DNA of 64,000 nucleotides from Candidatus Woesearchaeota archaeon (GCA_945861715.1 CAMAVK010000003.1:129344-193343); one strand, 5' to 3'. Counted from the stretch's first letter, positions 1 through 10,230 are shown. Made by a program: numbers and translations. Notes: generated from the letters alone by a model not told the origin.

Positions 1-739
1 GCTTCAACTTCGAAAAGAATCCTTTCGGTTCAACAACCTCATCAGGTACTTTTTTAGGTGATGGAACTACAACATCTTCCTTTTTCACTACCTTCACTTC
101 AGGTACAATTTCAACTTTCTTTTGAATTGTTTCAACTTTCTTTTGAACAACATCCGCTTTCTTGTGAACAACATCAACGTTTGACGCAACAACATTCTGT
201 TTCACCACCTGTGGTCTTACTTGCTCAACAGGAGGTTTAATTTCAACAGAAGCATCCTTAACCGAGTCGACTCTTCTTTCTTCAACAACCCCTTCCTTCT
301 GCTCAACAGTCCTTTGCTTCTGCTCAACCGCATCTTTATTCACTTCCAAAGAATTTTTTTTATCCTCAACAATCACTTCAGCTTGCGTTGCATCATCATC
401 ATTTTTTTGCTCAACAACCATTTGTTCAGCAGGTTTCGATCCAAATATTTTAGAAAAAAATCCCTTCTTCGCAGATTCAACAGAGACCTTCACATAATCC
501 TTAACAACAATCTCATCTATAACTGGTTTCGTTTCCAGAGTCTTATCATGAATTATGATCTCTTCCTGAATAGTATCCACCAACGATTCAGTTTCAATAT
601 TTTCAGTAGCAACAGACGAAGCAACCACATTTTCAGAATTAACCTCTACCTCAACTTGCTTTACTTCAGCTTCTTCTTCCGTCTTCTTAGAAAAAACAGT
701 AAGCGCGTCCTTTAATTTTTCTCGAAGTTTTCCAAACAT
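1..739 (-). CDS. ftsY: SRP receptor FtsY, N-terminal part (runs off window)
   Basis: Only the N-terminal A-domain (about 246 codons) is inside the window; the NG GTPase domain lies beyond base 1. The protein begins MFGKLREKLKDAL, typical of archaeal FtsY, and continues as a long charged region rich in Glu, Val and Lys. A GFFSK motif occurs twice, about 90 residues in and again at the window edge. The start is ATG at 739 with GGAG just upstream. FtsY docks SRP-ribosome complexes at the membrane. The upstream neighbour is prefoldin alpha, a pairing common in archaea, which supports the call although no GTPase motif is visible. Confidence 0.82.
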   Translation of the reverse strand, partial: MFGKLREKLKDALTVFSKKTEEEAEVKQVEVEVNSENVVASSVATENIETESLVDTIQEEIIIHDKTLETKPVIDEIVVKDYVKVSVESAKKGFFSKIFGSKPAEQMVVEQKNDDDATQAEVIVEDKKNSLEVNKDAVEQKQRTVEQKEGVVEERRVDSVKDASVEIKPPVEQVRPQVVKQNVVASNVDVVHKKADVVQKKVETIQKKVEIVPEVKVVKKEDVVVPSPKKVPDEVVEPKGFFSKLK

Positions 740-788
740 AATATTCTCCAACGAATTAATTTTAATCAAAAACAACATTCACAATAAT

Positions 789-1196
789 CTACTCACTCTG
801 GCTCTCTACCTCACGATAAATCTGCATAGCTTGACCTTCAAACTGTTCAAGCAACCTACGTGCTTCCCCAATATTAAGTGTAATTTTATTTCGTTGTTCA
901 TCCAGCATCAAAATAACCTGATCACAGGAACGAGGAACAACAGCTCCCGCTCCAACATTAACAAGCAATTCTGGATTACCTGCAAACTTTGCCTTCAAAA
1001 AAATACCATCTGCAAGAGGAACAAGCATTTCTTGCCCAGGCAGAACCGAAGAAAATGCATGCAATGCATCTTTTGTATCATCAATAAGAACCAATTGGCG
1101 CTCAAGCATATCGGTATGTTCATTAAGTTTTTCCATATGTTCTTGGAGCACCTTAAATTCCTGATACTGCTCTTTAATGTGATCTGTAGCAACCAT
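789..1196 (-). CDS. pfdA: Prefoldin alpha subunit
   Basis: The 135-residue product has the prefoldin layout: an N-terminal coiled-coil helix (roughly residues 5-45), a central beta-hairpin stretch with SSVLPGQEMLVPLADGIF and a VNVGAGAVV motif, and a C-terminal coiled coil. Prefoldin is a hexameric jellyfish-shaped cytosolic chaperone that passes unfolded proteins to the thermosome. I chose the internal ATG at 1196 (MVATDHIKEQYQ); the 18-residue extension upstream is unlike the family. It is followed by ftsY on the same strand after a 49-nt gap, probably co-transcribed. Confidence 0.88.
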   Translation of the reverse strand: MVATDHIKEQYQEFKVLQEHMEKLNEHTDMLERQLVLIDDTKDALHAFSSVLPGQEMLVPLADGIFLKAKFAGNPELLVNVGAGAVVPRSCDQVILMLDEQRNKITLNIGEARRLLEQFEGQAMQIYREVESQSE

Positions 1197-1286
1197 AAAC
1201 AAACAGAGCCTTCCTCTTTTAAAAAGCTTTGCACCTAATACCCACCTCAAATCTAAAGAGAATATATATCACAAAACGCCACCTAA

Positions 1287-1568
1287 TCACTCCCTAGATT
1301 CTACTTTAACATACGGAAAATGAATTGTGTGACTATCCCCCACAATTTGACCAACAACTAAACTCCCCGTGTTCTGTGACTCAAGAGAGCGATACAGTAA
1401 AAATCTACGTAACCGAGTTTCCTTATCTAATCCTTTTACCCAAGAATAGCTCTTGCCTAACTCTTCAATAACACATGCAATCTCATCATACGACGCATAC
1501 GAAAAACTATCCATCTTATCCCGAGTAATAAAAGGATGGAATCGATCACCTGACGCAATGCGACGCAT
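1287..1568 (-). CDS. Hypothetical protein, 93 aa
   Basis: I do not recognise this family. It is a small soluble protein with a charged N-terminal half and a beta-rich C-terminus (GSLVVGQIVGDSHTIHFPYV). The start is ATG at 1568; a TATA-like TTTTATAA on the minus strand near 1605 would give a short leader. It sits between prefoldin alpha and another unknown gene on the same strand. Confidence 0.5.
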   Translation of the reverse strand: MRRIASGDRFHPFITRDKMDSFSYASYDEIACVIEELGKSYSWVKGLDKETRLRRFLLYRSLESQNTGSLVVGQIVGDSHTIHFPYVKVESRE

Positions 1569-1619
1569 CAATTTCCCACGGCGTGTAAAGTGAACAAAAA
1601 GTTGATTATAAAATGACCC

Positions 1620-2336
1620 TTACTCCCATCCCACAAAACCAATGCTACGACCTATGTGTTTGAACAAGTTTGGAATAGAGTCTGGAACAAATGTAAACCC
1701 ATCCGGATAAGACCCCTCATTCTTAAACTTAAATGGCATCTCCATCAATTCTCTATCTCGAATATACTTGCTATGCCCTTGAACATTTGACCTAATCATA
1801 ACTTGTTTTGGGTCAAATGATTTTCCGCTTTGAACAATTTCAAACTCTGCGCGCACAACATTATAACGCGCCTCTATCAGTTTCCCTTGATCATACATCA
1901 ATAACCTAGATAACTCATCACTTTTCATCCCTGTATTCTGAAAACTACTATTTTGTGAGGCGACCAGTGTTGGGGTATACACATTCCCAGATGAACCAAC
2001 AAAAGCACTGCCCATTAATACATCTTGATTTTTAAAATCAACCTGAAATGAGTAGTCACCTTGCACAAATGGCTCCTTAGCAGTATACCCATTATACCCG
2101 CAGTGTGCTAGTATGGGTGGTCCACCCACTTCAAGGGAACTAAGAGTAGACGGGATCCCCATCTTACACATCGTCTCCAATGTCCGTGCAGATTGTTCCC
2201 TAACCTCCAAATCAACGCATTCCAACTCAGATGTAAACATCGCATGAACGAGTAGATCAACAACATCTTTATTATAATGAGATTGAAATATTGTTAGTAC
2301 CTCTTGCGATTTGTCACTAAAGTATAAACTGTTCAT
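1620..2336 (-). CDS. Hypothetical protein, 238 aa
   Basis: Not recognised. No signal peptide or membrane segment is visible. The first 75 residues look helical and the rest is mixed, with a Gly-rich stretch (VGGPPILAHCGYNGYTAKEP) around residue 90 and beta-rich segments after it. The ATG at 2336 lies about 27 nt downstream of a minus-strand TATTATAA box, so it is probably leaderless. It lies in a run of unknown minus-strand genes of similar style. Confidence 0.55.
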   Translation of the reverse strand: MNSLYFSDKSQEVLTIFQSHYNKDVVDLLVHAMFTSELECVDLEVREQSARTLETMCKMGIPSTLSSLEVGGPPILAHCGYNGYTAKEPFVQGDYSFQVDFKNQDVLMGSAFVGSSGNVYTPTLVASQNSSFQNTGMKSDELSRLLMYDQGKLIEARYNVVRAEFEIVQSGKSFDPKQVMIRSNVQGHSKYIRDRELMEMPFKFKNEGSYPDGFTFVPDSIPNLFKHIGRSIGFVGWE

Positions 2337-2566
2337 CAAACATAAAAAACGATCAATTCATTATAATACTTCAGCAAAAAATTGATCTCCATCATGAATT
2401 TAATATATGGCGATGTATCAGTATGCGCGATGCCATTCCTTTGTATCAAGTATAAAGAGCAATGACCAAAAAATAAAAAGCATCCAAAAATGATGCAACA
2501 GAGAAGCTATATGGGAAACATCATTTTAAAAATATTCCAAAGAAAAAATAAAAAAGATACTCAAAC

Positions 2567-2914
2567 CTATTTAGTTAGGTAAAACTGTCGAATAAGTCCT
2601 GAAGCACGAGCCAAGTTTTCTCTAAGCAAAGTTTGTCGTACAACTATATCCAAATCTGTTTGATCTCGTTGCACAAGTTTAGTTTCTTGCCATCTATCTT
2701 CACTCACTATGGCTGCCTCGAGGGTCTCAACCACTTGTAAATGAGTCTTATAAACAGTATCTAGCCAATTGTTATTCCCTTGGTAACGAGTAATAAACTC
2801 CCCAAATTGAAGCGGAACCAAAGTTCTCTCAGGAGTCATTACCTTAGCAACCTTGTATCCAACAGGCATACCGGCAATTAAATCGAAATTAGGTGTTAAT
2901 GGTTTTGGTGTCAT
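2567..2914 (-). CDS. Hypothetical protein, 115 aa
   Basis: Unrecognised soluble protein, mostly helical after residue 40, rich in Gln, Arg and Leu and ending LIRQFYLTK. The start ATG at 2914 is about 26 nt from a TTTTATAAA box (plus 2935-2943), fitting a leaderless transcript. The 230 bases between it and the 1620-2336 gene hold nothing I can call. Confidence 0.5.
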   Translation of the reverse strand: MTPKPLTPNFDLIAGMPVGYKVAKVMTPERTLVPLQFGEFITRYQGNNNWLDTVYKTHLQVVETLEAAIVSEDRWQETKLVQRDQTDLDIVVRQTLLRENLARASGLIRQFYLTK

Positions 2915-3054
2915 ACCTTATCAAACTCACCCTCCTTTTATAAAAATTTCGTAAAAATGTCATTCAATAGTAACAACGGCCTATTTTATTTAATAAATCT
3001 GCAATAATACCCCACCATCATGGCTCACCAATTCCAAATAATTCAAACCAAGCT

Positions 3055-4284
3055 CTACTTATCCTTTTTCTGATCTAATTCCAACACCCGATAATCTGCT
3101 CTGGTTGGTTGCACGATATCCAATTTGTCCGAACGCAACTCTGTCTCTCTTCGCTTTAAAAAATCTGAAATAGACGCACCAGTTTGGTTACAATAAAATG
3201 CCTTAGCAAGAAGATAATCAACTGAGAGAACATCAAGCCACGGATCATGCTTCAAATAATATCCGGGGTATTTTTCCGGCAATGAATCTGTCACAAGAAC
3301 CGGGACCTGCTCTCGAGCTAATCTCTCTTCTGCGGTAATCCCATTTTTGGAGCTAAACAACGCATGAGTTGCACACAACAAAACAGTTGCTCCTCGCTCC
3401 TTTAAGTACTGCACCGGACCGGTTTTATCTTTTTCATATTCGCCCACCATTGAACCTGCCGAGTCAATGATATCATCTGGAAGAATGACCGTAACACCTT
3501 CCAATTTCACATCAGAATGATAAGTGTGAGCAGCCACGCCATGTGCAGTTCTTTTCTTATCTAGTACTGTATATTGGACCCCTAACAAATTCGCAAAATA
3601 TTCACACCGTTTCGCACTTCCAGCATCAACTCCAACAACCATAACTTTGCTTGGATCTTCCTCAAGAATATTTTTCAACTTATGTTTATAACATGCTGCA
3701 AACTCAGGCACTGCAAAGAATTCATCAAGTGGTCCACTAAAAAACCCCTGCTCCTGACGAGCGTGCAAATCTAATGAAACAATTCTCTTTAATTTCCCAG
3801 CAAACGATTCTTCAAGTAAATTAAATATCAGCCGAGCTGAAATAGGCACGCGACCATCATCCTTCTTATCTTGTCGCATATATGGCAAATATGGAGCATA
3901 CAATGTAACTGAATTCACTCCTGCTCGATTTAAGTTATCACCCATAATCAGCAATTCCATAATCCCCAAATTAGGGTCTCTACTTTTCCACAGAAAATGA
4001 ACATCTTTCTCGCGCACATTCGTTTGTATGTGAGTAAAAAGTTCACCATCATTATGTTGCTTAATCAGTCGGGGACCAAATTTCAGAGGACCATCACACA
4101 AATTAGAAATAATTTCAATCTCTTGATCAGTACCACCATTAAATTCCTTTAGAACACGACTCCGAATCTTTTCTTCAAGATGTTGTGCGGATGATTCAGC
4201 ACCGCTACTCGCAAGCAAAACCACTTTTGATAACTTCATCAATTTTTCTTGTCTATTCAGAAGATCCAGTTGTGTAGTGGCCAT
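3055..4284 (-). CDS. Ribose-phosphate pyrophosphokinase homologue, long form (409 aa)
   Basis: The protein carries the PRPP synthetase two-domain plan: YAPYLPYMRQDKKD in the first domain, SLDLHARQEQGFF (the flexible region following the catalytic His), VVGVDAGSAKRCEYF, and the PRPP-binding loop as LPDDIIDSAGSM. The enzyme class makes PRPP from ribose 5-phosphate and ATP. It is about 100 residues longer than usual, with extra sequence at both ends and after the PRPP loop. ATG 4284 is preferred over GTG 4290 because it is 27 nt from a TATA-like box. A second, normal-length PRPP synthetase lies at 10664-11539, so this copy may be specialised. Confidence 0.8.
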   Translation of the reverse strand: MATTQLDLLNRQEKLMKLSKVVLLASSGAESSAQHLEEKIRSRVLKEFNGGTDQEIEIISNLCDGPLKFGPRLIKQHNDGELFTHIQTNVREKDVHFLWKSRDPNLGIMELLIMGDNLNRAGVNSVTLYAPYLPYMRQDKKDDGRVPISARLIFNLLEESFAGKLKRIVSLDLHARQEQGFFSGPLDEFFAVPEFAACYKHKLKNILEEDPSKVMVVGVDAGSAKRCEYFANLLGVQYTVLDKKRTAHGVAAHTYHSDVKLEGVTVILPDDIIDSAGSMVGEYEKDKTGPVQYLKERGATVLLCATHALFSSKNGITAEERLAREQVPVLVTDSLPEKYPGYYLKHDPWLDVLSVDYLLAKAFYCNQTGASISDFLKRRETELRSDKLDIVQPTRADYRVLELDQKKDK

Positions 4285-4366
4285 AGTCACACAAAATTAT
4301 TTTAGTATTAAAATAGTGTATATTCTGCAGTATCTATTTTTATAGAAAAAATCGAAAGTAACCCCT

Positions 4367-5638
4367 CTATTCCTTCTTCTCTTCATAGAAACTAAGCTCA
4401 TCTGTATCTTCATCTACATACTCATCCTCAGCAGCATGACCAATATCTCCTGCTACCTTCTTATGGTTCTTCCTGTTAGCTTCGTACATCTTGGCCCAAC
4501 CCGGATTGTCAAGAAGTTTAGCCGTTACTTCTGCATCCTTCTTAGCATGAATTTCTTTGGTTCGTATAGTGTTATCTTGAGTCTTTTTCCCAGACAATCC
4601 GGTAGAAGGAGTACGCACTAAATAATCATCAATTCCAAACTCTACCCCATTCTTCAAAAAGTCAGCATACAATAAATCAAACTTAGGAAAATTAATCCAT
4701 GTGTACCATCCATCTTCACGTTTGTATTTTTTCTTTGCAAACATCACCACACGCGATGGAACGTGTTCAGATACAATTTCGTATTCAGGTAAACACGCAA
4801 CCAACAGCTCAGACCATGCAACAACTTCTTCATGCAGTGGCATATTCTTTCGGCTCAACCGCTGTTGTGATGGTCCAACAAACATATACGCCTTTACTTC
4901 AATAAAATCAGGAAAGCCACGCATAATCAATTCAGCATATTTGTCGACATGCGAATCATTATGATCTTTTACCATAGTCAGACGAATAGTCGTACGTTGT
5001 TTTTTTGCACGTAACGCATCAAGTGATGCCAGCATGCGTTCATAATAATCAGAAAACAATGGAACGTCTACTTCCTTCAATAACTCTTTTGTTGGCGCAT
5101 CAATGGAAAGATAAAGTTGCGTCACGGGTCGTAAATTTTTAATTTGCTCAGGATACTGCGCATTTGTGACCAAAAACGTAGAAACTCCGTTTGCATGAAA
5201 CTCATCAACAAGCTCATTCATACGTGGATACGTTATTGGCTCACCAGTCAAAGACAACGCCACGTGCTTCACGGTTTTAGATTTCTCAAAACTCGCCATA
5301 TTCACTTTTGGTGATCCGCCAAACCCAACAAGTAAACCATGATGCGCTTTATGCGCTTCAGTAAAGATCATGTGTGGATCATCAACATCCCATTTCCACT
5401 CTTTAGCCACAGGTGCCTTATACCCTCTCCAACAAAATGTACACCTATTTGCACAACTAATACTTGTGGTCATTTGCATACATTGATTCGACATAATACC
5501 ATAGAATTTGAGTTTGTAACAACCACCCTCTCCATTAATCATATTCTTAGTCCATCCACACGTCTTAACCGCGCTATGACTACCTACAATACGATATTGC
5601 TGATGTTCAAGTTCTGCTCTAGCCTCAGGAGTTAACAT
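4367..5638 (-). CDS. taw1: tRNA 4-demethylwyosine synthase Taw1 (TYW1), radical SAM
   Basis: The radical SAM cluster motif CX3CX2C is seen as SCANRCTFCWRG near residue 60, and a second Fe-S cluster can be supplied by upstream Cys (CGWTKN, GGCYKLKFYGI). Further family motifs are LSLTGEPITYP, LVTNAQYPEQI and SIDAPTKELL. Taw1 condenses pyruvate with N1-methylguanosine-37 of tRNA-Phe in wyosine synthesis, a pathway of archaea and eukaryotes. At 423 residues it is somewhat longer than typical archaeal Taw1, with an acidic C-terminal tail. It follows a PRPP synthetase homologue on the same strand. Confidence 0.93.
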   Translation of the reverse strand: MLTPEARAELEHQQYRIVGSHSAVKTCGWTKNMINGEGGCYKLKFYGIMSNQCMQMTTSISCANRCTFCWRGYKAPVAKEWKWDVDDPHMIFTEAHKAHHGLLVGFGGSPKVNMASFEKSKTVKHVALSLTGEPITYPRMNELVDEFHANGVSTFLVTNAQYPEQIKNLRPVTQLYLSIDAPTKELLKEVDVPLFSDYYERMLASLDALRAKKQRTTIRLTMVKDHNDSHVDKYAELIMRGFPDFIEVKAYMFVGPSQQRLSRKNMPLHEEVVAWSELLVACLPEYEIVSEHVPSRVVMFAKKKYKREDGWYTWINFPKFDLLYADFLKNGVEFGIDDYLVRTPSTGLSGKKTQDNTIRTKEIHAKKDAEVTAKLLDNPGWAKMYEANRKNHKKVAGDIGHAAEDEYVDEDTDELSFYEEKKE

Positions 5639-5769
5639 ATGATCTCAAAATTCTAGTTCCAAGCCCTCTTTAAATAAGTTCGTACCAAAAATCCTCCTCC
5701 CATTTTCAAGAAACCTAAATAAAATCTATACACTACTATAAACATATGCGAATCACTTTTAAGGGGCAA

Positions 5770-5781
5770 TTTTTAAATAGA
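5770..5781 (+). promoter_or_regulatory. TATA-like box of the protein kinase gene
   Basis: TTTTTAAATAG lies about 42 nt before the kinase ATG at 5817, placing transcription start near 5802 with a short leader. It also supports ATG 5817 over the upstream TTG at 5793. Confidence 0.45.
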
Positions 5782-5816
5782 ATCCCCTCTTTTTGAGCTT
5801 AAACTGTAAAATTAGC

Positions 5817-6620
5817 ATGACCGAACAACCGAATTATCAAGAGAACCCCCCAAGTATCGAAGTATTTGGTAGATCATACACTAAAAATCACGCAACTCCG
5901 GGTGGCAGTGGAATATTCTATCATCATGCAGGAGACACCCATGGTGTAAAGCTCATTCCATACATCAGCGCGTTAGGACAATTTGGAAAAGCTAAAGTTG
6001 ATGCAACCCTCGAAGCTCACATTGCACAATTCGCTCAAAGCCTCAACCCACTACAGATCATAGGAGCCGATGATACAACCGAAATAACTCTACCCAATAA
6101 ACAAGGTGGATTAGCAATGCTTGTACGCTACGGAGGAAAAACGGCACGGAATAATTACCAATTAAATAACGAAGACAAATTAACCCTATGTCACAACGTA
6201 GCATCCGCACTTACAGTTCTACATCAAAATAACATCATGCATGGTGACATTAGTCCTGAAAACATTGTATACCACCAAACGAATCAAGGTATTCAAGCAG
6301 CCATAACCGACTTTGGCGAAGCAAGACGAATTGGTATAGACCTAGACTTTCCTGGTGGAACAAACAGTTATGCTGATCCCGAACGTGCCTATGGAAATAC
6401 TGGCTACACAAACGATGTGTATAGCTTTAGCATTATTTCTGAAAATCTTCTTCAAGAATACCTTGCACAACAAAGTTGCTTTGGATTTGGCACACTTCTC
6501 AAAAATGAACTCACTGCCGCAAAGGGATCATCAAGAACACGTCCATCAATGAACAACCTGTACATTCTATTACGAGATGCACTCTCTGCAGAAAAAGCGC
6601 TTCAAAGAGACGCTGCTTAA
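5817..6620 (+). CDS. Serine/threonine protein kinase, eukaryotic-like
   Basis: The 267-residue product has most kinase subdomains: a Gly loop (TPGGSGIFYH), a Lys in GVKLIPY, the catalytic loop HGDISPENIV (a variant of HRDxKPEN), DFGEA for metal binding, YADPER in the APE position, and NDVYSFSI for subdomain IX. This suggests an active kinase, although HGD replaces HRD as in some atypical kinases. There is no membrane segment or sensor domain. It stands alone on the plus strand between minus-strand genes, so its targets are unknown. Confidence 0.85.
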   Translation: MTEQPNYQENPPSIEVFGRSYTKNHATPGGSGIFYHHAGDTHGVKLIPYISALGQFGKAKVDATLEAHIAQFAQSLNPLQIIGADDTTEITLPNKQGGLAMLVRYGGKTARNNYQLNNEDKLTLCHNVASALTVLHQNNIMHGDISPENIVYHQTNQGIQAAITDFGEARRIGIDLDFPGGTNSYADPERAYGNTGYTNDVYSFSIISENLLQEYLAQQSCFGFGTLLKNELTAAKGSSRTRPSMNNLYILLRDALSAEKALQRDAA

Positions 6621-6673
6621 ATTCTAAATCCTGTACTAAAAAAAGTATTAACAAAAAATAATAATCTCAACAA

Positions 6674-6931
6674 CTAATCCCTATAAAACGTCTTTGGACA
6701 TGTACCCCTTGACTCATAAAATCGCGCACAGTTCTCAAGAAACTGCTCACGAGGGGGAAGAGTTGTATCTGCGCTCAACTTCTCTGGCAATAATTCATAA
6801 AGACGTAAATCGTCAACCCAACAGCGTCCATGGCCTTTCTCATCTCGATGTTCCCGAATACCTGTACGTAATCTGATAATCTCATCCTTAAGTCCCGAAG
6901 TTGTTAGCAACTCCAAATCAGAATCATCCAA
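6674..6931 (-). CDS. Small conserved protein with [15 protein letters not shown] motif, 85 aa
   Basis: The body reads [21 protein letters not shown], then [10 protein letters not shown] and a Pro/Cys-containing tail. I recall this pattern as a small uncharacterised family in candidate-phyla bacteria and DPANN archaea; its function is unknown. There is no good ATG. The likely start is TTG at 6931, overlapping the last codons of cdc48 by 8 nt, which suggests translational coupling. An ATG at 7039 would force a long overlap inside cdc48 in another frame and is less likely. Confidence 0.6.
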   Translation of the reverse strand: MDDSDLELLTTSGLKDEIIRLRTGIREHRDEKGHGRCWVDDLRLYELLPEKLSADTTLPPREQFLENCARFYESRGTCPKTFYRD

Positions 6932-9404
6932 AGTATCCCACCTTCTCTTCCTTGATTTGTTTTGCCCGAGCTGTGGAAAAATAACTCTCAAGCTCCTTAT
7001 ACGTCTCTTCAATTTCCTTATCAATTGACGGACGAACAACCTTAAGCGCAGCTTCTAAATGTGTCCACGAAACCTTTGAAGCACCATGATCTTCACGTAA
7101 TGCAATCATTGCAGCTTCACGTGCAACTGCTTCAATATCCGCACCAACATATCCTTCTGTTTTTTCAGCAAGTGCTGTCACAAACGCTTCTTTTTGTTCA
7201 ACCGTCGCAACAGGAACAACCACAACGGTATCAGGATCTCCACTTGCCGACTTCAAATCTGTTTGTACTTCTTCTTTACTTCGATTCTTAATCACTTTCC
7301 TCACAACTTTCTTTTCCGTGCTCACAACTATTGCCTCATTCGTTCCAAGGGTGGTAAAATCAACCGGAATTCCATGCAAATGAACTGCAAAAATTCGTTT
7401 ACGAGTTTCAAAATCAGGTACGGGTGTATAAATGATTCTATCAAAGCGACCAGGGCGAAGGAGTGCCGGATCCATAATGTCGGGTCGATTAGTCGCAGCA
7501 ATTACAACCACATCATTAAGTGCAGTAAGACCATCCATTTCTGTGAGCATCTGATTTACAATTTTATCATTTGCGCGAGCGCCACCATCTTGTGATTGTC
7601 CACTACGTTTTGGAACGAGGGCATCAATTTCATCAAAAAATAAAATCGTAGGAGCCGTCTGTCGTGCTTTTCTAAAAATTTCACGAACTGCCTTCTCCGA
7701 TTCTCCAACCCACTTCGAAAGAAGTGATGGTCCATTAATCAAAATGAAGTTTGCTTCCGATTCTTTAGCTACAGCTTTTGCAAGCATTGTCTTACCTGTT
7801 CCTGGCGGACCATAGAGTAAAATTCCTCGAGGAGGTCGAATTCCCATCCGTTTGAATACTTCAGGTTGCTTGAGCGGCCATTCAACAGATTCCTTCAATT
7901 TATCTTTAGTATCTTCAAGTCCACCCACATCACTCCAACTTACATCGGGTATTTCTACCATTACCTCACGCATCGCGCTTGGTCGAACAATCTTGAGTGC
8001 ATCAACGAAATCTCGTTGTACAACTTCAAGTTTCTCTAATATCTCAGGAGGAATTGGTTGCCCATCCTCAATTCCTTCCATTTTCAAATCAGGTAAAATA
8101 CGTCGTAACACAATCATCGCAGCTTCCTTAGTGAGACTACTCAAATCAGCTCCCACAAATCCATGCGTTACTTTTGCAATATCCTTTAGTACCACATCTT
8201 TGCCTAAAGGCATGTTCCTCGTATGAATTTTCAAAATATCAAGTCTACCATTTTTATCAGGAGCGCCAATTTCAATCTCTCTGTCAAACCTACCCGGCCT
8301 GCGAAGAGCGATGTCTATTAAGTTTGGCATATTGGTTGCAGCAATAACAATCACCTTGCCACGCGATTTCATGCCATCCATCAAACCAAGCAACTGTGCA
8401 ACAACACGTTTTTCAACATCCCCTTTTGCTTCCTCACGTTTGGTTGCAATCGCATCAATCTCATCAAAGAAAATAATCGATGGAGCATTTTGCTCCGCTT
8501 CCAAAAATTTGTCTCGAAGATTCTTTTCCGACTCCCCATAAAACTTAGAGATTACTTCGGGACCATTAATAATAATAAAATGACTATTCGTTTCATTCGC
8601 AACTGCTTTAGCAAGTAACGTTTTACCCGTTCCAGGAGGACCATGTAACAATACTCCTTTAGGTGGTTCAATACCAAGTTTCTCAAAAATCTCAGGATGC
8701 TTAAGTGGCAATTCAACCATCTCTCGAACTTTCTTAATCTCCTCTTCAAGACCACCAATATCCTCGTAATTAATACCAAGACTTACTGCCTCTTCTTCCT
8801 TTGCTTCAACAGCATGCGGATTAAACTCAACCTCTGTCTCCTCCGTTACAATCAGAATTTCTTTTTTAGGAACACAATCCACCACAACAAACTTGATATC
8901 TCCAAAACCAAACGATGCAAACTGATTTTCCATCATTGAAAAAATATCAGACATCTGATGCTCCTGTGAAGTCATTCGTCGCTTGGCTCGACCAAGTGAT
9001 ACAATGTCCCCCTTTACAATCGCTTTACCAAGAAGTCCATATTTAAACAATTGAGGGGACGCTTTAACCATTACTCCTTTATTAGCTGGAGCAATGATCA
9101 CCTTTTTTGCCGGCTTTAAATCCGCCTTTTGAACTGTGACCATATCACCAATACCCGTGCGAGCATTACGACGAATATTACCATCCATACGAATAATATT
9201 CAAGCCAATATCACCCGGATACGCACGATCAACAATCGCCGCAGTAACACGTTCGCCTTTAATCAGAACAATATCTCCAGGAGCGCAGCCAATCTTGCGA
9301 ATAAAATTAGAATCAATCTTGACAATGCCCTTATTAACATCATCTTGCACAGCTTCCATAACTTTAAGCTTAATTTCACCCACTTTTTCCGTAGTTTCCA
9401 TCAA
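6924..9404 (-). CDS. CDC48/VCP family AAA ATPase
   Basis: An 826-residue double-AAA unfoldase. An N-domain of about 190 residues is followed by D1 (Walker A GPPGTGKT at 255-262, Walker B IIFFDEID near 311-317) and D2 (Walker A at 532-539, Walker B LFFDEID near 588-594). Arginine fingers are present in both ([21 protein letters not shown]). It segregates and unfolds proteins, often feeding the proteasome. D2 carries an extra stretch of roughly 55 residues (about 685-742) just before [11 protein letters not shown]. The ATG is about 25 nt below a minus-strand TTTATAA box. Confidence 0.95.
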   Translation of the reverse strand: MMETTEKVGEIKLKVMEAVQDDVNKGIVKIDSNFIRKIGCAPGDIVLIKGERVTAAIVDRAYPGDIGLNIIRMDGNIRRNARTGIGDMVTVQKADLKPAKKVIIAPANKGVMVKASPQLFKYGLLGKAIVKGDIVSLGRAKRRMTSQEHQMSDIFSMMENQFASFGFGDIKFVVVDCVPKKEILIVTEETEVEFNPHAVEAKEEEAVSLGINYEDIGGLEEEIKKVREMVELPLKHPEIFEKLGIEPPKGVLLHGPPGTGKTLLAKAVANETNSHFIIINGPEVISKFYGESEKNLRDKFLEAEQNAPSIIFFDEIDAIATKREEAKGDVEKRVVAQLLGLMDGMKSRGKVIVIAATNMPNLIDIALRRPGRFDREIEIGAPDKNGRLDILKIHTRNMPLGKDVVLKDIAKVTHGFVGADLSSLTKEAAMIVLRRILPDLKMEGIEDGQPIPPEILEKLEVVQRDFVDALKIVRPSAMREVMVEIPDVSWSDVGGLEDTKDKLKESVEWPLKQPEVFKRMGIRPPRGILLYGPPGTGKTMLAKAVAKESEANFILINGPSLLSKWVGESEKAVREIFRKARQTAPTILFFDEIDALVPKRSGQSQDGGARANDKIVNQMLTEMDGLTALNDVVVIAATNRPDIMDPALLRPGRFDRIIYTPVPDFETRKRIFAVHLHGIPVDFTTLGTNEAIVVSTEKKVVRKVIKNRSKEEVQTDLKSASGDPDTVVVVPVATVEQKEAFVTALAEKTEGYVGADIEAVAREAAMIALREDHGASKVSWTHLEAALKVVRPSIDKEIEETYKELESYFSTARAKQIKEEKVGYFG

Positions 9405-9424
9405 TAATAATATAGAGCAGCAGC

Positions 9425-9432
9425 TTATAAAG
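9425..9432 (-). promoter_or_regulatory. TATA-like box of cdc48
   Basis: On the minus strand CCTTTATAAG lies about 25 nt upstream of the tandem ATGs at 9404 and 9401, consistent with a leaderless cdc48 transcript. Confidence 0.5.
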
Positions 9433-9573
9433 GTTTATGCATCAAAAGTTCACAATCAACGTGATAGCCACATGCAACTATAAGCTCAGAAATCCGCCTA
9501 AATAATAATCACAAGATGACATACGTTCATCCGCATCTATACTGAAAGAAAAAACAAAGAATAACAAAATAAA

Positions 9574-9816
9574 TTAAACTTCCAATACTTTACGTGCCTT
9601 CTCAATAAATGGCATAATAGCGTCCAACTCTTCCTTTGTAAGTCGACCCATTTTAGCAAAAGATGCTTCTCCCTCAGCGTTCACATTTTCTCGTGATATC
9701 TGAAGTTTTGCTGTTCCACCATTATATGCAAACACTGCTACTGTCAATTTGGAGCGACCAATAGTAATAGACTCAGAAAACATTTCCTTATCAAGACTCT
9801 TATCAAAACCTGCCAT
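9574..9816 (-). CDS. Small hypothetical protein, 80 aa
   Basis: Function unknown. It is a compact beta-rich protein (ITIGRSKLTVAVFAYNGGT, KLQISREN) with a C-terminal helix containing a MGRLTKEELDAIMPFIEKA segment. It looks like a small conserved DPANN protein, but I cannot name the family. GAGGT precedes ATG 9816 at Shine-Dalgarno distance. It sits alone between cdc48 and the DUF1653 gene. Confidence 0.6.
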   Translation of the reverse strand: MAGFDKSLDKEMFSESITIGRSKLTVAVFAYNGGTAKLQISRENVNAEGEASFAKMGRLTKEELDAIMPFIEKARKVLEV

Positions 9817-9912
9817 AATACATACCTCAACATATCTATTCTAAATAGACTAATTAAAAACTAATAAACACTAAAGTATACTTCCCTTTTAAAAAAGTTT
9901 TGACAAATCTAC

Positions 9913-10158
9913 TTATTTAACAAATTTCCCGCCAACAAATAAAAATCGGGGCATCGCGATTCCCTCCACTACAATATCATCTAAAAAATCCTTCTTTGGT
10001 CGAACCCATAACGGATTACACCCGAATTCCACTGATTTATATAATCCTCTATAAACCACAATATCCTCGTGGGTATCTGCGTGTTTACCAACCCCAAGCA
10101 CTTCATAAAGTTGGCCTTTGTAATGATGATATAATCCAATATGAATAATTTGTTCCAT
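9913..10158 (-). CDS. DUF1653-like protein, 81 aa
   Basis: The order of motifs (GLYHHYKGQLYEVLG, KHADTHEDIVVYRGLY, LWVRPKKDF, PRFLFVGG) matches the DUF1653 family, small beta-barrel-like proteins of unknown function common in bacteria. ATG 10158 (MEQIIHIG) was chosen over the in-frame TTG at 10167. The family is mostly bacterial, so transfer is possible. Confidence 0.75.
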   Translation of the reverse strand: MEQIIHIGLYHHYKGQLYEVLGVGKHADTHEDIVVYRGLYKSVEFGCNPLWVRPKKDFLDDIVVEGIAMPRFLFVGGKFVK

Positions 10159-10230
10159 AAAAATCAATTATATACTATCCATTTAAACCATTCCATAATC
10201 TTTAATAGTAAAACTCTTCTCCCAAATCAG

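Noticed and set aside
221-715. 164-codon plus-strand ORF
   Set aside because: Antisense to the acidic FtsY A-domain, with no start signal and a Leu/Phe/Asn-biased composition.
9129-9483. Long ORFs antisense to the cdc48 N-domain
   Set aside because: Low-complexity Asn/Ile/Thr sequence typical of the complement of a coding strand; cdc48 is intact.
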